Below are positions 32,755-45,300 of a stretch of DNA of 64,000 nucleotides, in pieces (position 1 is the first letter of the stretch; each line of letters opens with the position of its first letter). A program made the position numbers and the translations under genes. The notes beneath the pieces are model-generated. The model did not search any database and was not told the DNA's origin. It saw only the letters and a program-made list of their open reading frames with translations. The DNA is from Emydura subglobosa (taxonomy: Eukaryota > Chordata > Testudines > Chelidae), in the NCBI GenBank assembly GCA_007922225.1, contig ML679958.1, positions 55,322,838 through 55,386,837 of the forward strand, written 5' to 3'.

Positions 32755-32990
32755 AGAGAAATTTACACTGGTGTAACTACATCAGTTCTCACTAATTGAC
32801 GTTATCAGCAACAGAGCTGCACCATAGGAAAGTGGGACTTACATCAAAGTAATTTACTTGATTAAGTTGTCTTGGTGTAAACCCAGCTTTACGTCAGTGC
32901 AGCCCATCCACATCAAGGGTAAACAGCACCAGTGTTATTACACTGACATAGTTACATAGTTACACATTTATCTAATGTAGATAAGGCCTA
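32755..32990. mobile_element. probable decayed MITE of the same broad type
   Basis: It ends 'cacatttatctaatgtagataaggcct', similar to the 'gtgtagacaaggcct' terminus. It starts near 'caaggttagagaaatttacactggtgtaactacatcag', with the inverse motif 'ttacactgacatagttacatagttac' towards the end. The termini have decayed and the limits are approximate. Confidence 0.45.
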
Positions 32991-35248
32991 CATCAGGGAT
33001 CTTTAATAGTGTGGGCTTTAGCATGGCCACTCCTTCTACACTGAAGATATTCTAGTCAAAAATATCACCTAGGACAGGTTGGTATTTAGCTCCTTGTCGC
33101 CAGTGATTGCAGGAAGGCTTTTGCAAAATGGCTAGTTTCACAATGTGCTCTGAAACCTGTTAGGCTGGGGTTTTGTCCTTGATCTGCATCTTTAGCTCTG
33201 GTTCTTGCCACCTTTGCCCTGGGCATCATCCCAGAGAAGTACTGTGGTCTTGGGTGAAATAGGATCCTAAGCCATCAAGGCCTTAAAGATGAAGAACCAG
33301 GACTTTAAGTGGCACCAGAATCAAACTGGAAGCCAGTGAGGTATGTAGTGCCCAGCCCACTAAATACTGCAAAGACTATAATGTCAAACAAATTGAACAA
33401 CAACAAATTGCAAAATTCCAGGAATAAAGTACGGTATTTGATAAATAATGTTTGACCAGGCCTAATGCAGAACACTCATGTGATGTGTTCTTAATATTTT
33501 TCCAGCTAAGGAGGGTTTTATAAGGTTTTACAAACTTAACTTTGCACAATTACTTTCCCATCAACACACCCAAAAACCTAGGAAATTCCTATTTAAGGAA
33601 ATATTATCATCCAAAGCATCCACGCAGTTCTTTGTCTTCACAGCCTCACACAACATCCTACCACCATCCTTTCCTAATCAATAAAAGCCTACACCTACCC
33701 ACCATCTGCACATCTTGTTATTCAAAAGCACAATCGCAATCTCAACTCCAACCTTGAAGTACTTCAATTTCTGGGAAATCCATCTGACAATGAGAAATGT
33801 CTATTTCAAATTACAGATAAGAGATAGGAAGTGTTTTGAACAGGAAGCACATAATGAGCTCTGTTTTAATAGACCATTTGCTTATAGCACAGGTGTAAAA
33901 ATAAGTGTAAAAAACTGCATGAAAGATTGAAGACAACGTCTCCGAGATGGCAAGATTTGCCCTCGTAGAGTCAACCAGTGTTGTAGATTATTAAAGCAAA
34001 AACTATATAGTGGGCATTAAAGCTGCGCATTTTGAGGCTGTGGATTTAGATGCATGGGACTTGTGGGTGACTCTAGGACTATCCGCCCAGAACAGAGCTG
34101 GAGAGGCCTGGAATGAGACTGGGCATCTGATAAGGGAGCAAATATTAAAGTACCAGCACTTCACTTTTTGGGTTGTAAGCCTGTAGCCTGTTTTAAGAAG
34201 GTATTCATCATTGACTTCCTTTGGTATCAATAGAGCTGTGACAAAAAATGCTCATAACCTTCATTACTATAGTTTTATTTATAACCTGCATCTGAGATTT
34301 AATCTGAGCTACATGGGCCTACATTTAGAAATGTTATAAACAAAGCGTCTGTTAGCTAGAGGGATCTAACGGAAACATTAGACTGTGAGTCTACATTTTT
34401 AAAAGAAGTCATTTTAGATTGTTTCGAACTCCTAAAGCACTGAACAGATTTACTTCTACATCTTGAAATCTAATGCCTTCTTCAGAAGAATGCCTGCTAT
34501 TTGTTAGACATTTCACAAAGTCTAGTATAAATTCCTTTCAAGCATCTGATGAGGTGTCATGTTTGTTGCAAGACAGGATGTCAGTTCCTACTGCTTTTGA
34601 AGACAGACTTCTTGTGGAAGAAATATATAAATATATATTAAGGCAGAATGGTTTAACATAACATTTTAGGAATAAATATTCATTTCCAACTGCAAAGTTA
34701 TAGTTGGAAAAGGTATTGCAGTACCTTCTTATTGTTAAACACTAATTTTTTTAATGCTTGTGGCTTTGTAATATATTGTTCCTCAATCTCATGCATCTCA
34801 TGTAAGGTAAAATTATCCCTTGTGCTGTAAATTGTTTGGGCTTTGTGCAGGAAAATAAGCAGGGATGAAATTGACTGGAATAGTGACCCTCTATATAAGG
34901 ATTGCAGAGCGTGTGCCATTTTAATGTATCCTTCTCTGCCAGTATTAAATCCACAACATGATTAAAACCTTTCTGTACCTCTGCTTTTATAAATACAAGT
35001 AACAGATCAGACAAGGACCAGCTCCTTTGATTGTCTATTTGTGCAGACAAGAAGGGTGGTTTGATAGGATATCTACCAAACATGAAGTGTTGCCCACCAA
35101 GGCAGCAATTCTGCAAATTCGTGCACAGCAGTAGGCAATTAAGTTATGTTCAAGAGCAAGTGTGACCAGAGACCATTCAAGGGCAAAGGTAAGGTTAAAT
35201 TCTGGGCACCGTCACCTGTATCGATATAAGTCTCAAGCTCCCTTCTCA
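32991..35248. other. no gene; one possible repeat
   Basis: 33235-33350 ('ggatcctaagccatcaaggccttaaagatgaagaaccaggactttaagtggcaccagaatcaaactggaagccagtgag') resembles a known-looking sauropsid interspersed repeat of unclear family. Short frames at 33542-33757, 34473-34661 and 34751-35116 have no recognisable domain. Confidence 0.4.
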
Positions 35249-35400
35249 CTAGAGCTGGTCAGATATTTCTTGTGAGAGAATCGTGTGTATTTAACTTGTG
35301 TAGAATTTTTCCATTGTTTTCAATGAAAAAAGTGAACCCAAACATTTTTCAGCTTGTGATGTCTGAAATACAAAACAAACACATAGTCCATTTTTAATAG
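35249..35400 (+). mobile_element. possible MITE, 'CTAGAGCTGGTC' family
   Basis: It begins CTAGAGCTGGTCAGATATTT at 35249 and continues with 'gaatttttccattgttttcaatgaaaaaagtgaacccaaacatttttcagc', the AT-rich body typical of this family. The 3' terminus is not clear. Confidence 0.45.
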
Positions 35401-37128
35401 AAAAACTGGGTAAATTGAAAAGAAACACAAAAATTAATATATGAAAATAACCATATTTAGATTTTTTAAAATGCAATCATGTTGGTGGGATGTGAGGGGA
35501 GAATGAACATGTTTTCAAGTCATCAGCTGAGGTCTGATCCACAGCAGGCAAACAAGGCATTCAGTTCTGCGTTCCTACCTTGGTCCTTACTCCTACTGCT
35601 AATCAAGGGAGTGTGGCTGCCAGGTCCCCTTCAAGAAGGAGGAAATTCCCATTTATATCCAGTTCTGCTAATCACAGCAGTGGTATGCAGTATTAAACCT
35701 AATCTGAATGAAAGCAAGATGGAGACAGCAGAGCAGATGAAGATGAGAGAATAAACTCTTATAACTGAGCTAAAGAAAATGACATTTTTCCCATGTTTAT
35801 TTTAAACTGGAAACAGTCCAGCATAAATTCACAAAGAGATAAAGAACAGAGGTCTGAACAGCTCCCAAATTCCCAACAGAACTGTGCACAGACAATGGCC
35901 CAGAGCCTCAGCAGATGCAAATCAGCATTTACACCAGCTGAGATCCTCGTCCATTGCCACGTCTGGAGAAGTCTATGTGGCTGATAAATGTCTGTAGATA
36001 TGTAATAGGTGCCTGTTAGCCTCACAAGTGGGTATATCTCACTAGTTATGTATGTCAGGTGAACTATTTAGCTTTATTCCAACTTAATTGAGTAGAGCAC
36101 ATAAGCTAGGTTTTGGCAGTGACATTTAACTGAACTCTGCTTTGTGCAGTCAGATTTACATCTAACACTTCTGGGTGTTATTGCCAGCCCTGCTCCTTTT
36201 GTCCCAAACAGTCTTTTTGTTTGTTTTTATTGAAATGATAGCTAAGCCATACAGCACAGTATTTCCTTGACAGAGCACAAAGTATGTGAAAGCAATTGAA
36301 GGTCACATGCATTATAACAAAATAAAAGAATGAAATAGCACATCTATTCTGAAGCTCTCAGATATCCAGCCTGGGTGATTTCAGTAAGGATAAGATGAGT
36401 TCAAAAGAGAAGGAGGTGTCTTAATCCAGCTGCTCCTTTCAATGAATACAACAGGCATGCGGGAGTCCAATTCCACCTTCTGCCTCAGCCCCCCTATATC
36501 ACTGCAGCCGAAAAAGGGGACATACATGGCCTCCAGAGAATACTCCCAGTATGAAAGGGTTCCCTGTGTGGCATATGTCTACTTCAATAGGCTCTATGCC
36601 ACACACCACCACAGCGCCTGGCATAGAGATATACTGTGAAGATAGTGAGAGGCAAGAAGGGTATGACTGGAGCATGCTGTGCTCTGGCTATTCTGGTGAT
36701 TGACAGGCTACAGGAGGCCACTGCAGCCAGAGCATAGGTTTCTCTAAAACACCATGGCTCTGAGCAGAGTCCCATATAGCTCAAGTCTATGGGGAGCACT
36801 AGGGTGGCTTAAATAATCTGATGCAGCACCCAGCTGCAGTACAAAGCAGGCAGAAAATTGCCCTAAAGGGGCAGCCAAGGATTTGCCTCATGTGGCATAG
36901 CAAGCATTTCTTAGAAATGTGTGTGTAAACTAACACACTTACCTATTTCTTTCCCCACACATCAGTTCACTCTCTGGAGTCTTGTCCAAATTCACCCTCA
37001 TCTTGGGGTCTACTTTTGTTCTGTTGCCTGAAAGGCTTAAACTTAACAGCAAAGGCCTGAGACAGGATCCCACTTACAAACCGTTCAGCATCAACTTTAG
37101 TCCCAGTTTTCTCCAAGGGAGGTTATTC
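35401..37128. other. no recognisable gene
   Basis: 35895-35950 ('ggcccagagcctcagcagatgcaaatcagcatttacaccagctgagatcc') is a piece of the common sauropsid repeat. 36440-36880 is moderately GC-rich with short frames on both strands but no motif. Confidence 0.4.
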
Positions 37129-37136
37129 GCCTAGAG
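37129..37136. repeat. 8-bp target site duplication, left
   Basis: GCCTAGAG, identical to 37327-37334 on the other side of the hAT-type element. Confidence 0.87.
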
Positions 37137-37326
37137 CAGGGGTGGGGAACCATTTTTCTGCCAAGGGCCTGATGGTGGTACGCGGAAGACGGCTGAGTGT
37201 CCGCCGCCGAATTCCCCCCCGCCGACGCGAAAGCGCACCGCCGCCGAATTCCCCCCGCCGCCAGGGCCAGACCAAATGATTTTGCGGGCCTTATATGGCC
37301 CATGGGCCGGACGTTCCCCACCCCTG
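37137..37326. mobile_element. non-autonomous hAT-type transposon (190-bp MITE), complete
   Basis: Termini CAGGGGTGGGGAACC and GTTCCCCACCCCTG are near-perfect inverses, and the element is flanked by the identical 8-bp duplication GCCTAGAG. The interior is unusually GC- and CpG-rich. It contains a tandem duplication of a CCGCCGAATTCCCCCC-type unit (about 37203-37220 and 37241-37260) separated by 'gccgacgcgaaagcgca'. Intact CpGs and perfect flanks suggest it is younger than most repeats here. The minus-strand frame at 37097-37390 crosses it and is an artefact of composition. Confidence 0.92.
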
Positions 37327-37334
37327 GCCTAGAG
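37327..37334. repeat. 8-bp target site duplication, right
   Basis: GCCTAGAG, matching 37129-37136. Confidence 0.87.
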
Positions 37335-37997
37335 AGATGGATACTCAGGGCCTGATTCTCCACTACTGTGCACCTCATTGAGTCACTCACGTTTGGACAG
37401 AGTGAGTGTACACTGCTGCTAAATCAAAATCATCCAGTCACACTAGTAGTAGCATTTCACAACTCTGAACAGATGTAAAGCAGTGGAGAATTGCTGAGGA
37501 GGCACATACCTTTTATCTTGCTGAGAAAGCACTTACAAGACCGATCTGGTCTAGGTAGGCAGGCAGAATCAGCAGAATAGCTCTGCTCCCCCTCATAGGA
37601 TTCCAAGTCTGATTCTCAGGGCCTAAGCACAGGGATATTTTAAAGAGGCAGTGTCAATATTAATGCCTAGTTTAATCGTTTTATCGGTGAAAAATTAAGA
37701 TTCTTGGGGACAAATTGTGGGCTCTGTTACCCCTGTGCAACACATTGACTCCAGAATGTCCAAATGTAACTGTGAGCAGAATTTGGCCCTTATTGTACTT
37801 TTTAATACAAGTTTTCTTTAGTATATTTCATAAATGTGTTCTTCTCCAGTGGGAATTTTCTAATCAGAATTTCTCTACCTATTATTGCTCTACTAGTCAT
37901 CTGTGCTAGACGTAAAGAAATACGGTCATGCTGGTTAGATTGGGGGGGGGCATTTAACATATGAGTTAACATCAATATGTCAAAATCATAATAATTC
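37335..37997. other. no gene; common repeat fragments
   Basis: 37340-37390 ('cagggcctgattctccactactgtgcacctcattgagtcac') and 37700-37800 are parts of the abundant 'gcctgattctc' sauropsid repeat. A G9 run is at 37941-37949. Confidence 0.45.
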
Positions 37998-38620
37998 ATG
38001 TGAGATATGCCATGTCAGGTGCTGTTAGAAAGGTTATAATATGCTAAGTCAGATAATAATACTTATGTTCATGTGTAATGTGTGAAATGTAAGTTATAGA
38101 TATATTTGAGATATCTGTATTTCAAATTGTGCTGCCTGGGCAACAATCCAGACAAAGAGGCGGCAGGACAATAGCCCGCTTAATGGCCCATCAAAACCTT
38201 TACAGAAGCAAAGGGCCCAGGAACAAGCTAAAGGCATACCTGAAGAGTTACCAGGATTGGCCCATGTGACTCTGGACTCCATTTTAGTTCTTGTAACATT
38301 CCACAAGACAACATGGCCAAGGCCAGAGGGTATATAAGGCCAAGCCACAGAAACCATTTTGTCTTTGTTCCTGTTCAGCTACAGACACATACCTGCCTCC
38401 GGATCTATTCATTTTGCAACTGAACCGAAGGACTTAGACCAATCCAGGTATTGGATGTATACCAGAAGAACTGTACAAGCTTGCAACTCCACAATTCTCC
38501 CAGAAACATGGTGTATATGGACTTACAATCATCTGTATGTATTTGATTTGCTTTGACCCTTTAACATTTCTTTTATGGTTTATTTCTTTCTGTTTACAAT
38601 AAACCTTTAGTTTTAGTTAT
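37998..38620 (+). mobile_element. probable LTR-type element (promoter plus poly(A) unit)
   Basis: The segment opens near 'tgtgagatatgccatgtcaggtgctgttagaaaggttataatatgc', has a TATA box TATATAAG at 38331-38338 in a GC-richer patch, and an AATAAA signal at 38598-38603 about 265 bp further on. This spacing suits an LTR R/U5 region. Downstream sequence to about 38990 ('gattggctggcagcatgggattttaggtaagatcc...') also resembles repeated sauropsid DNA that I recall next to this unit. No target duplication was found and no retroviral protein is seen, so the LTR label is inference. Confidence 0.5.
38331..38338 (+). promoter_or_regulatory. TATA-box-like site
   Basis: TATATAAG following 'ggccaaggccagaggg' and preceding 'gccaagccacagaaaccattttgtc'. 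It lies inside the LTR-type unit. Confidence 0.5.
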
Positions 38621-41600
38621 TGAAGGATTGGCTGGCAGCATGGGATTTTAGGTAAGATCCAAACTTATATTGATCTGGTACTGTGGCTGACCCTTTGGGG
38701 TCAGAGGGAACCTTTTTAGTAAAGAGTATAGAGTTTAAAGAATTGATCTCTTTACTGGACCTAGTGACTGATTTGGGAGCCAGGAACTGGAATGCAGTAA
38801 GGGGGCTGTGTGTGTTTGTGGACTAGCTTCTTGATAACCAGTGTGAGGAAATCAGAAGCAGTTTGTGGCTGTTTGGGAAGCCGGATTTCAGTGTCACCCA
38901 TCAGCACTGGGAGAATCTGCTCTCCTTTTACAGCCTGCCCTGACCTTGGCATTTTCAGGTGGCTACCCTAGGCACGGACAGGTCAGAAATACCATGTATT
39001 AAAAATATAAGTAAAAGCAGAAATTAGAAGTTGCTTTAAGATGAGAGTAGATGAAATACAGTAGTTTTGATTAAATATTTTTATTATCTCACCTGGCTTC
39101 TTATCATGGTCTTTGGTCAGAATGATTCTCTCCTAATGGTCTAAATTCAGCCTTGGCGTTAGCTGCTGAAACTCCATCTACCTGGCAAAGTCAACACTTT
39201 ACAAATAAATGATTCCTGTGCTAAATCCTTCCTTCAGCTACTCCAATGCAGCATTGAAAACAACGGTCTAAATTCAAACATGGAGAAAGCAAGGTTAGCT
39301 CTTTTGAAAAACATCTCCTTATACTATTTGGCTGAAAGGATTCAATTATATTACTGGAGTTGCATGGAACTGAGGGTATAATTTGGCCTCTAGTGAAATT
39401 TGGGGTTGAGAGAGGTTTCTCAGCTCAACTTTGTATTGCACTCGTCTGCTGAGCATGTTTTGACTATGGATTAAAAAACCAACATTGTCTAAGAGTTGTT
39501 ATGCTGGAACCTTTTGTGAAATAATTAAAATTTCCTGAAAATTTCAGTGAAGCATTTGTTGTTTGATTCACAAAACAAAAGAGATTTTTAATTACTTTCA
39601 AAATAAGCAAAGTTTATCATCCATATTACAGACAATTTTGATAATACCCATGAAACTAAAAATATATCTGTCTGTCTATCTGGGGAAAGTATAAGTAAGG
39701 TTACACTAACAAATGATCACAAATATATCAATTTAAAAAAAATTAAATTTACCCTTGAGGAAATAGGGAATATTTAAGCATAGTTTTTCATAAGAGAAGT
39801 CTGGAAAAAAAGACAGTTGTAATAAATATAGACATGTGACCTATCTTGGCTAGCTGAGCTGAGCAAGTGTGATATACTGATGGGAAAAAATACTTGAAGG
39901 TATCATCTACCACACAGAGAGTGTGGCACCAAATTGTGGAGTGCTGTGAGAGATGATGTTCAAGATACAATATATGGCAAGTCAGAACAGAACAAGATGA
40001 CAGCAACTAGACAGCAAACAAAAAAAAACCCTGCAACATGCTGTCTTTGATCTTGTTTACAGGAGGAAAGCAACTCACAGTAAAGCTTTTGTGATATTAC
40101 AGAATCCGCAGGGTTTCCATGCAGAGTAAAATATCTAGCTTTTGAAAGAGGGCTTGAACCTGGAAGAGTCCAGCATATAGACCTCCTGTTAACTTCAGCT
40201 TGAGTTCTGTGTGCAGCGTCCTTGAAAAACTGGGCTCAGGAACAATAATCATAATCAAGAAAATAGCATAATGAAAAAGTCAAGTGTATACTGAAAAAAA
40301 ATCAGTGCATTGTGTACTCCATATACTTTCTATATAAATGTTTTTATGATATGGGTTATACACTGAAGAACACACATTTTTAAATGGTACCCATTAAATA
40401 CATAGGAGGCTGTATTAACTGCTGAGAGGAGCTGTCTGAGTTACTGAACCCATATCAAAAGGGTTTTGAGGGCAGATACTGGCCAAGGAAGCCCTGTCAA
40501 CACAGCCCTACGAGGAGTCAGGGAGATCTTAGGCATTGGGTTTCCACTTAGAAAGCCATGTGCTTCTAGCAGAATAAATGAGGATGGGGCAAGCAAAACT
40601 GCTGCCTATTCTAAAGGAACAAAGCCGAAATTCCCTACTGAGCTTTTTTTAAAATATTATCTTACAAGTATGTAGTACCTGGGATCCCAAAGTCTTTTAC
40701 ATATTATAGATTCAGTTCCATCTTCAGGTACCCATGGGAAACATACATGGCCAAATCCTGCTTTCAGATCACTGTATCTATCGGAATCATTCCATTTATC
40801 TCTAGAATGCAGCTGCCTCTGAATTGGAACACAGCAAGTCTTTAACAGCATACAACAATTTAGGTGGAAAATGAAAGTATAACATTTTGTAATTAAAAAT
40901 GAAGGGGGAAGCTGGTTAAATATACCTATACTGCAATTTGGTCAGGACACCAAAGTTAGCACCACTACTCTTGAGTAAATTGCCAAGCTCTTTCATGATC
41001 AGCAGTGGTCAACATCTTGGTGTTAGTCTCTAACCCAAAGACAGAAGATCCAGTAGAACATTCTCCTTGATACAATTTAGGATCATTGGTTCTGTTGGGG
41101 TACCACTAAAAACAACTAAATATCAAGGGACAGAAACACAAGCACCTCAAAATCATAACAGGGAAGATTACTAACAAAGTATTCACAAACATAAGGCTTT
41201 GGACTTTGAGTGAGAAAAATCCCCTGAAAAACCCATGTTTGCAGATGGTAAAGAAATGTTGACATTAAGGGTTATAGTGTGCTCCACCACTCCCTTCCCC
41301 CAAATAGATTAAGGGGGTACAGTAGGATAATATACTGTAATATATATTGACTTATAATATTGAAGATAAAGACGATGATTTGCTGAATGGTAAGATTAAG
41401 AGCTATGTTAGTTATACTTTAATAATTTAGAATTATGAATAGTAAATGAGTTTACATGAGGTAACACTTGGTCCATGGCCTAGCTGGCATGAACATGATT
41501 TTGCCACTTCTCCTTTCATGTAGATTTGCTGATTTGCTTAAAATGATGTTATTGCTGACAGGACAAAGTTGCTGGAAGTTTTGAGTTAAAAATATAGACA

Positions 41601-41950
41601 CAAACCTACAAGAAAAAGAAGCCCTCTTTACTGGGAAAACCCAGGAATAGGATGACACAGAATGACATAGAAACTGTTTAAAGAGCAAAAATTGAGTAAA
41701 TCGAAGCTTGTGCATGGTTATTGTACAAGTTACATTAAAAATGCTTACTGTGCTTGAAGCTGTTTGGAGCTAGGTAAAGAAATACTTAACAAGGATCCAA
41801 GTGAACAAGAGCCCAAAAGAGAGAACCACTGGACCAGAAATTGAAAGGAATAGGACTAAAGGACCAGACCAGGGTTCAGAGGCAGGGACAATCATCATGA
41901 AGTATAGGAGAACTTCCTAGTGCCCCAGAATGTGGTAACTTGCACCTCCT
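38621..41950. other. no gene; possible repeats
   Basis: 38621-38990 may continue the LTR-type unit. 40935-41045 ('ggtcaggacaccaaagttagcaccactactcttgagtaaattgccaagctctttcatgatcagcagtggtcaacatc') matches a widespread vertebrate repeat that I recall ('caggacaccggggttaacacc...tgccatgggatcttt'), family uncertain. The rest looks unique, with short meaningless frames. Confidence 0.4.
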
Positions 41951-41955
41951 ACCCA

Positions 41956-42300
41956 TTATTTATATATAAATAAATGTATGAGCAATGTTCCCAGCCATTT
42001 AATGGCACCATCATCAGCCAGCTGGACAGCCAGTAGCCTGCTGTCGAAATAAGTCAGTGGGCATTCGACAATAATATGCGACATAGTCTGGAGCTGACCA
42101 CAGCTGCATTGCGAGTCATTAGACAAAGCCCATTCAAGGAGACTGGCTGCACAGTCGACCGGTCCTGTTCGAAAAGGTTTCAGAGATGAACAGTCATCTG
42201 CGAACCATTTCCATCTTATCTGTTTACTGCCCTGCATAAATATATGGTCAGACACTGTAAGTGACAATGATTCTGTCTGAAATTGTGTAAAAAAAGGCAA
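41956..42300 (-). pseudogene. non-LTR retrotransposon ORF2 C-terminal tail with zinc-binding motif
   Basis: The minus-strand frame of 114 codons is open throughout. Its core reads F-R-T-G-P..., then C-S-C-G-Q-L-Q-T-M-S-H-I-I-V-E-C-P-L near residues 69-85, then A-V-Q-L-A-D-D-G-A-I-K-W-L-G-T-L. The pattern C-x-C-G-x4-T-M-x-H-I-x2-E-C-P-L, followed by a short A-I-x-W-L segment, is the C-terminal zinc-binding tail of Jockey/I/RTE-type non-LTR retrotransposons. There is no RT upstream on this strand, so it is a truncated insertion. The next 350 bp upstream on the minus strand are unrecognisable. It is odd that such a diverged fragment has no stop. The clade is uncertain. Confidence 0.7.
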
Positions 42301-45300
42301 AAATTGATTAAGCCTAAATTGACTTGTGACTCAGTTTCCCACCTTACATTCTCAACAGTTCACTATTGATTCATTGGGAAAGGGCCACTTATTGAACCAC
42401 AAAACATAGTGGTTCTTTCTGGTATATTAGCTGATTAGCTTTAAAAAACAACCCTTTGGGGAAAAAGGTTAATTGCTTTGAAGTATTTCTGGGCGGACTT
42501 AGTGTTCCAAATTGTTTGCCGCTTTTCTCTCCATATAATGGTTATAGAGTTAAACATTATTGAGATTGAATCAGTAGAGTAATGACAATGAGCAAGGAAT
42601 GAAAATGTTAAACTGACAAATAAAGAGGTCAATTACTGAAACAGATGAGAAGACAGAGGGCAGATTCTAATAGTGAGATGTAGCTGGTACAATTACTAGA
42701 GCAAAGGTAAAGCTTACAGGGTTCAGAATCAGAATGCTACAGCAACTACAGTGAAAAACAGAGGACGCAAAAGGCAGCAACAACCCAGACAGAAAATAAA
42801 AAATAACTGGAGGATATAAGGAAAGGAGGGAAAGAATGAGTGAAACAATGCAATGTCTTTGAAAAATGGCTTGTTGTAGTAGACAGAAAACATGGAGTTT
42901 ATGGTTTAACTTAAGCAGTGATTAAGAGCTGAAGTGAATAACTATCACCATACAGTTCTACCCACTGTATCAGAAATGAGAGTTCCAATCATTCCCCAGA
43001 CAGGCAGCTCCCACTGACTTCAGTCCGATTTAGCTGTGTGTGTCTGTGGGATGATGAGCCCTTAAACTCCCTTTAAAACGAATCTCTTCATTAATGTATA
43101 TTTTAGAGTGAGAGCAAGCATAAGTTTCTGACACGTAACGCACGTCCTCCATCTTCAAAGCTTCCAGAATTCTCGCTGCTATTACTCAAGTGGGACCCAG
43201 CCTTTCACCACCCCTGGCTGTTTAATTAAGAGAAGTGAAAGGAAAATGAGCAAGGAAAACTGAGTATGAGGAAAAGCATTTCACCACCATGGGTCATGTT
43301 CTCTCCTATGCAGTTTTTCCCATCTAGGGAAGGAAATCCTGTGAGTTTCAGCAGGCAGAGTTCTCTCTTCATTATTCCAGTGTTCATCCCTGCTCTGTCA
43401 TAATGGGAATGGGCAAGCCCCTTAAACCAGCAGATTGCCCAAGGACATCTCTGCTTCCTTTCCCCCAACAGCATGACTCCAGCAGGAATCATACTGCCAT
43501 TGGCTGCCTTTCCCTTACAACTGCAGAGGGTAGTTAAGTGTGTTAATGCTGTTTGAAGCTCCATTAACTCTAGTTCAGATATCCAACAGCAGAGCTGCCG
43601 GGTCGGCAGCGGGACATGCTTCAGGGAGCCAGGCTGAGATTCTCAGAGGTATTTAGACACTTAACTCCAATGGATTTCAAGTACCTAAATACTTTCTGAG
43701 GATCTGGCCCAGCTGCGTTCCAGCCCCAGCACCTGCCTCTGATCTTAATAACCATGGAGGCTTGACCTCACAGACCTTTGTGGGACAAGCAGCAGTGGAT
43801 CTGGGAAGTAGGGCAGCGTGCTGCAAAACCCACACTATTCCTCTCTGTACTCCCACTTGCGTTACAACTGCTTGGGCTCCCTTCCACTCATGAAAAAGAA
43901 GAGGAGAATCTGTCCCAGTGAGGCTGGAATCTTCTCCCCAGGAAAGCAGCAGAAGCCCCATTGCTTGAGCCACTCAATACTAGGAAGGGCAAAGCACCAA
44001 ATGTACTGAAGGGAACAATCCTGCACTGGCAGGGGATGGAAATGCTAACCTAATCAGTTTTTCCACTGTCTCATTTTTCTGATCAACCTAGCAAACCTAC
44101 TGTTATATTCCTTTTTGCAGATCTACAAAGTGAAGATTCTAATATTGATAGAGGTTTGGGGCAATTTAATTTTCCTCCTAAAAATAATAAAAAAAGAAAA
44201 GAGAAGAAAGGAAACTGTAAAAATGCACTGAGTATGAGGATCATTTGCCACTTATCCCCTTCTCTCTGAACTAAGTGAAGCTGTTACTCTACTAGATGCG
44301 GGGTATGTGTGATGTCAAGCATAAGGGCATGAACTGAGACATCAGGAGGCATCACCAGAAGTCCCATGATTTCATTCTGGTTAGAATAAGGAGGGTAAAG
44401 AGCAGCTGAAGGGTTTGAGTATGGAGACAGATCATGTCTGTTTGTATATATCATCTAATATCAAATGCTTCATAGTTTCTGTGAGTACCCCACTGGCTAT
44501 ATAAAACGCAAAGCATTAAAACAGACACATACCAGCAATGTAACTGACATTTCCAACACATGTGGCGCAACTGTGTTAGCGTCTAGGGCTGTAAATTGGC
44601 CTAGTTCCATATAAGTCAACAGAATTAGGTCAGTTGAGGATCTGGCTCTTCTGGGACCTACTAAGGAGACAAATCATTCCAATTTGTACATTTTCCTGTG
44701 CAGATCGCTATATTTTTTGCTTTACTTGAGATAGATAGCAAGTGTGTAACAACACAAGCTGATGTCTTTGTACTTCGTATGGCTCGCTTCAGTAAAGTAT
44801 CTTCTTCTTACAGAAAATGTGCTAATATGAAACATCAGAAAATTAACCACTATTCTAGTCTATTCTCTTCTGGAAAAACTCCAGTTACACACCCAGCTGG
44901 ATTGGGTCTGTACTGATTATCTTATTGGATCAGACTCTGCAACATCCTAAACACCTCTTGTGAGTCACTGAGCACCCTAAATTCTCATTGAAATCAATGG
45001 GAACCACACAGGCTCAACACCTGAGAGGACTGGGCCAAAACGTGCACTCATTTTTTAACCAAGTGAAAGCAATAGGTGGAAGTGTCACAATAAATATAAT
45101 TTAACAATAGAAAAAAATCTAATTGACAACTTTATTTCAGCAATAATATTGTCCCAGTGTAAGTCCACAAAGCAGAGGTGAAAGCTAGGGAAAAGGAGGA
45201 AAGACCGTTTTCTAACAGCCTAATTAATAATATATTAATATTTTTCACTTTTAAGTCAAACTCCTTTTCCCAGTTATGACCCAGATCCAGCTCCCATCAC

